Shown here: positions 6,402-7,987 of the stretch, one piece after another | How positions within the stretch are numbered: the stretch's first letter is position 1 | Layout: each line of letters opens with the position of its first letter | DNA from: Akkermansia muciniphila | GTDB taxonomy: Bacteria > Verrucomicrobiota > Verrucomicrobiia > Limisphaerales > SXTU01 | Direction: 5' to 3' | Length of the DNA stretch: 7,987 nucleotides | Assembly: GCA_945872195.1 (NCBI GenBank) | Contig: CAMBZO010000110.1 | Location: forward strand, 1-7,987 | The notes under the pieces: model-generated | The model's input: the letters and a program-made list of their open reading frames with translations, nothing else | Databases searched by the model: none | What the model was told of the DNA's origin: nothing | Made by a program: the position numbers and the translations under genes

Positions 6402-6786
6402 TCCAAAAATTTCAACCACTGACGAACACGGATGTGTGGCACCGGATTCATCCGTGTGAATCCGTCTACACGACTGGTTTCTGGGACTTCCGCCCGCCAC
6501 ACCCGCGTCCGCGAACACTGTTTCGCCGACTCCATGCCGCGCGTGGGAAGGTCTATCTGCCAAGTCCGCCGGGGGAAGGCGATAGTTTTCTTCAGTTTTT
6601 TCATCGCGACCGCCCGGCAGCGCGCGTGAACCCACCGGCGGACAGGGCTACTTTTAACTTCACCACGCCAGCGCGGTTGCTCCGCAGCCCGTTGCATGAC
6701 ATCACCTCCGACCGGTTGGCTTTGGTGAACGCCTCAGCCACGAATGGGAAAGTCTCCGACCGCTCCCGTGCCGGGAGCAGCGCGCA
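6402..6786. other. 385-bp gene-free stretch upstream of hisG
   Basis: No reading frame here looks like a recognisable protein. It holds a decayed repeat with two overlapping inverted repeats next to hisG (6411-6464), two small GC-rich hairpins beside the DUF5658 stop (6762-6796), and otherwise unstructured sequence. A 68-codon minus frame (6604-6398) begins MKKLKKTIAFPRRTWQ, and its stop overlaps the hisG ATG as ATGA. It runs through the repeat, so I do not call it a gene. No clear -35/-10 pair for hisG was found. Confidence 0.6.
6411..6464. repeat. Decayed 'ACACGGATG' intergenic repeat with two overlapping hairpins in the hisG leader
   Basis: Two perfect inverted repeats overlap: ACACGGATG/CATCCGTGT (6426-6434 with 6449-6457, loop 14) and CGGATTCA/TGAATCCG (6443-6450 with 6457-6464, loop 6). 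They share bases 6449-6450 and 6457, so only one full hairpin can form at a time. The minus strand ends in TCAGTGGTTGAA just before the hisG start. In my recollection, phrases of this kind (CACGGATG, CATCCGTG, CAGTGGTTGAA) recur as dispersed intergenic repeats in Verrucomicrobiota. A shorter related piece is at 7316-7335. Confidence 0.6.
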
Positions 6787-6796
6787 TCAGTGCGCG
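6762..6796. terminator. Paired GC-rich hairpins at the DUF5658 stop (weak terminator candidate)
   Basis: GCTCCCG-TGC-CGGGAGC (6762-6778) is a perfect 7-bp stem with a triloop. Beside it CGCGCA-TCAG-TGCGCG (6781-6796) is a 6-bp stem whose loop holds the DUF5658 stop codon. On the minus strand the first stem is followed by GGTCGGAGACTTTCCC, which is not a good U-tract. The two may slow or end transcription of the membrane protein gene, but the tail does not prove it. Confidence 0.3.
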
Positions 6797-7179
6797 ATTT
6801 TAGCGAGCAACATGGCGCTGTATGCCACCACCACCAACTGCACTCCGATGCCCGTGAGCAGCACCGCCTTCGCCGTCCGTGGACGACTGAGCACGATGAT
6901 TTGCGCGGCCACCGCCGCCAACGTGAGCAGGCCGAACTTGTAGCCAATCAGGCCGGGCAGACCGCCCTCCGAGATGATGAAGCGGGCCAGCGGATTGACC
7001 TCATGCGCTGCACCGGTCCTCAGCAGCATGGTCGTCAGCACCAAGTCCAGCAGGCCGAGCAGCAGGAACCAACTCGTCTCAGTTTCCAGCGACAGCTGGT
7101 GCCGAAACAGGAAGTGCAGCGGGGAGCGCGGCTTTGGATTTGGCTGGTCGTTCAAATTATCCATTAGAATAGGGTTCAT
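6787..7179 (-). CDS. DUF5658-like three-helix membrane protein
   Basis: A 130-residue integral membrane protein of unknown function. The N-terminus (1-36) is polar and Pro-rich. Three hydrophobic segments follow: about 37-54 (WFLLLGLLDLVLTTMLLR), 79-98 (GYKFGLLTLAAVAAQIIVLS) and 104-127 (KAVLLTGIGVQLVVVAYSAM onward). The motif LLDLVLTTMLLRTGAAHEVN, then PL (42-63), has the Asp, Thr and E-x-NP spacing I associate with DUF5658 proteins. A second in-frame ATG at 7164 (MDNLND) is equally possible; neither start has a Shine-Dalgarno sequence. The gene lies 157 bp after the methyltransferase on the same strand and 385 bp before hisG. Neither neighbour points to a role. The membrane call is secure; the family name is less so. 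Confidence 0.75.
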   Translation of the reverse strand: MNPILMDNLNDQPNPKPRSPLHFLFRHQLSLETETSWFLLLGLLDLVLTTMLLRTGAAHEVNPLARFIISEGGLPGLIGYKFGLLTLAAVAAQIIVLSRPRTAKAVLLTGIGVQLVVVAYSAMLLAKIAH

Positions 7180-7315
7180 CTGCGGCTTGGCAAGTGGTCA
7201 GCGTGCTCGATGTGCGACGCTGATTTAGCCCATCTGGCCTCAGTGAAAACATCCAAGCACGAGACCTGACGTTCAGGCCGCCCGTTTGGTTGAAACGAAT
7301 TTTGTCCTTGTGCAG

Positions 7316-7335
7316 TTCCGCGTGTCCATCCGTGC
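7316..7335. repeat. Short remnant related to the hisG-leader repeat
   Basis: Minus-strand GCACGGATGGACACGCGGAA lies one base past the methyltransferase stop. It shares CACGGATG with the element at 6411-6464 and repeats a GGA(T)-N-ACACG-type pattern. The rest of the 157-bp gap (7180-7336) contains a 7-bp inverted repeat TCAGCGT/ACGCTGA (7198-7204 with 7217-7223) and a 5-bp hairpin CCTGA/TCAGG (7265-7277), both without T-tracts. I see no gene there. Confidence 0.4.
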
Positions 7336-7336
7336 T

Positions 7337-7987
7337 TCAGCCGGTTCCCAAAGGTTTTCGCGCCTCCACCTGTCGCGCCGGGTAGTCGTAAATCGCCACC
7401 AGTTTCTCCGCCAGTCCGGTGAACTCCGCCTGCATCGCGTCCACCAGCGCGGGCGACACCAGGCCGCGCGCCTGCAATTGCCCCGCTCCGCTTAACGCCA
7501 GCGCCCGCCAGTAGCCGATGAACTCCCGGCGCTGCGCCGCATCCGTCATCCGCGCGTCCATCCGCACGGGCAGCGTGCGAAACTGGATTTCGCCAAAGCC
7601 TGCAGCCGCCGCGAGCGCGCCGAGTTCTGCGCCCACGTCCGGTGCCCCGCCGAGCTGGCGCTGTAGTTCGTCGAACGCCCGCCAGTAGGTCGCCAACGCG
7701 GGACAGGCCGGCTCCACGCGCAGGCCCGCATTGAAAACCTCCGTGACTGACAGCACGCCGCCGGGCCGCAGGACTCGCCGCGCCTCACGAAGCGCCCGCC
7801 CCGGCTCGGCCAGATGTTCCAGCACCCAGATGAGACACACGCCGTCGAAACTCGCGTCGGCGAAAGGTAAATCGTAGGCGCTGCCTTCACGGAGTTCCAC
7901 CGCGCCACTGGCGAGTTCCGCGCGCAACAGCTCCCGGGCCTTCGCCAGTTGCGACTCGGAGAAATCCAGCCCGGTGAGGTGCGAATG
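7337..7987 (-). CDS. Class I SAM-dependent methyltransferase (Methyltransf_11 type; 5' end beyond window)
   Basis: 216 residues are visible and the frame is open to the window edge, so the N-terminus with glycine-rich motif I is missing. What remains follows the Rossmann methyltransferase order: HLTGLDFSESQLAKAREL (3-20), whose Asp8 would contact the SAM ribose. Next come REGSAYDLPFADASFDGVCL (33-52) and IWVLEHLAEPGRALREARRV (53-72), and then LRPGGVLSVTEV. The C-terminal part (90-216) is mostly helical and more variable, ending ARKPLGTG. The substrate cannot be told; this architecture is shared by enzymes acting on quinones, sterols, small acids and others. A TTG at 7927 could be taken as a start, but the conserved upstream residues show the gene begins further out. 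The downstream neighbour on the same strand is the DUF5658-like gene, 157 bp away. Confidence 0.9.
   Translation of the reverse strand, partial: HSHLTGLDFSESQLAKARELLRAELASGAVELREGSAYDLPFADASFDGVCLIWVLEHLAEPGRALREARRVLRPGGVLSVTEVFNAGLRVEPACPALATYWRAFDELQRQLGGAPDVGAELGALAAAAGFGEIQFRTLPVRMDARMTDAAQRREFIGYWRALALSGAGQLQARGLVSPALVDAMQAEFTGLAEKLVAIYDYPARQVEARKPLGTG

Noticed and set aside
6402..6635. Longer HisG start at 6635 adding 78 residues
   Set aside because: The extension has no HisG similarity and is translated from the intergenic repeat. The ATG at 6401 gives the family length of 300.
6402..6786. Histidine leader peptide / classical his attenuator
   Set aside because: No run of His codons occurs in any minus-strand frame upstream of hisG.
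6434..6943. 169-codon plus-strand frame spanning the hisG leader and the DUF5658 gene
   Set aside because: It is low in conserved patterns, overlaps a clear three-helix membrane protein on the other strand, and its first part is repeat-derived.
7124..7195. TTGCCA-N16-TATTCT as a promoter for the DUF5658 gene
   Set aside because: The implied transcription start falls after or on the candidate ATGs, leaving no usable start codon at the right place.

Overview
The window reads as GC-rich chromosomal DNA from a bacterium that is most likely a member of the Verrucomicrobiota. This is an inference from gene content: a ClpS of the WNDPVNLM type, a 33-residue bS22/AURKAIP1-COX24-like ribosomal peptide, DUF2203 and DUF5658 proteins, a secreted trypsin fused to a SirB1-like domain, and 'ACGGATG'-type intergenic repeats. 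No rRNA, tRNA, CRISPR array, transposase or phage gene is visible. Eight protein genes and one very small gene fill most of the sequence. Two of them run off the window: the protease fusion loses its 3' end at position 1, and the methyltransferase loses its 5' end at position 7987.

Left third (1-3082): one long minus-strand reading frame of at least 750 codons starts at GTG 2252 and is open to the window edge. It encodes an exported protein with a trypsin-like protease domain (complete His/Asp/Ser triad), a jelly-roll (LamG/DUF1080-like) domain and a SirB1-type transglutaminase-like domain. Nine bases away and pointing the other way are clpS (N-degron adaptor of the Clp protease) and a DUF2017 gene. 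Those two overlap by four bases and are probably translationally coupled.

Middle (3083-5431): a 77-bp convergent intergenic spacer carries a 21-nt inverted repeat and three NTTCAGT heptamers. Minus-strand genes follow. In transcription order they are the tiny bS22-like gene, a strong hairpin, a 564-residue TPR lipoprotein, and, 5 bp later, a DUF2203 gene.

Right (5432-7987): also on the minus strand, a partial class I SAM methyltransferase, a three-helix DUF5658 membrane protein, a 385-bp gene-free stretch holding a decayed dispersed repeat, and hisG (long-form ATP phosphoribosyltransferase, first step of histidine synthesis). hisG is followed by the bS22-like gene, which may have its own promoter inside the hisG 3' end.

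Most of the genes are housekeeping or of unknown function, and no coherent defence or mobile system is visible. The least ordinary objects are the three-domain secreted protease fusion, the 9-bp divergent protease/clpS junction, the clpS-DUF2017 pair, the 33-residue ribosomal peptide gene, and the structured intergenic repeats.
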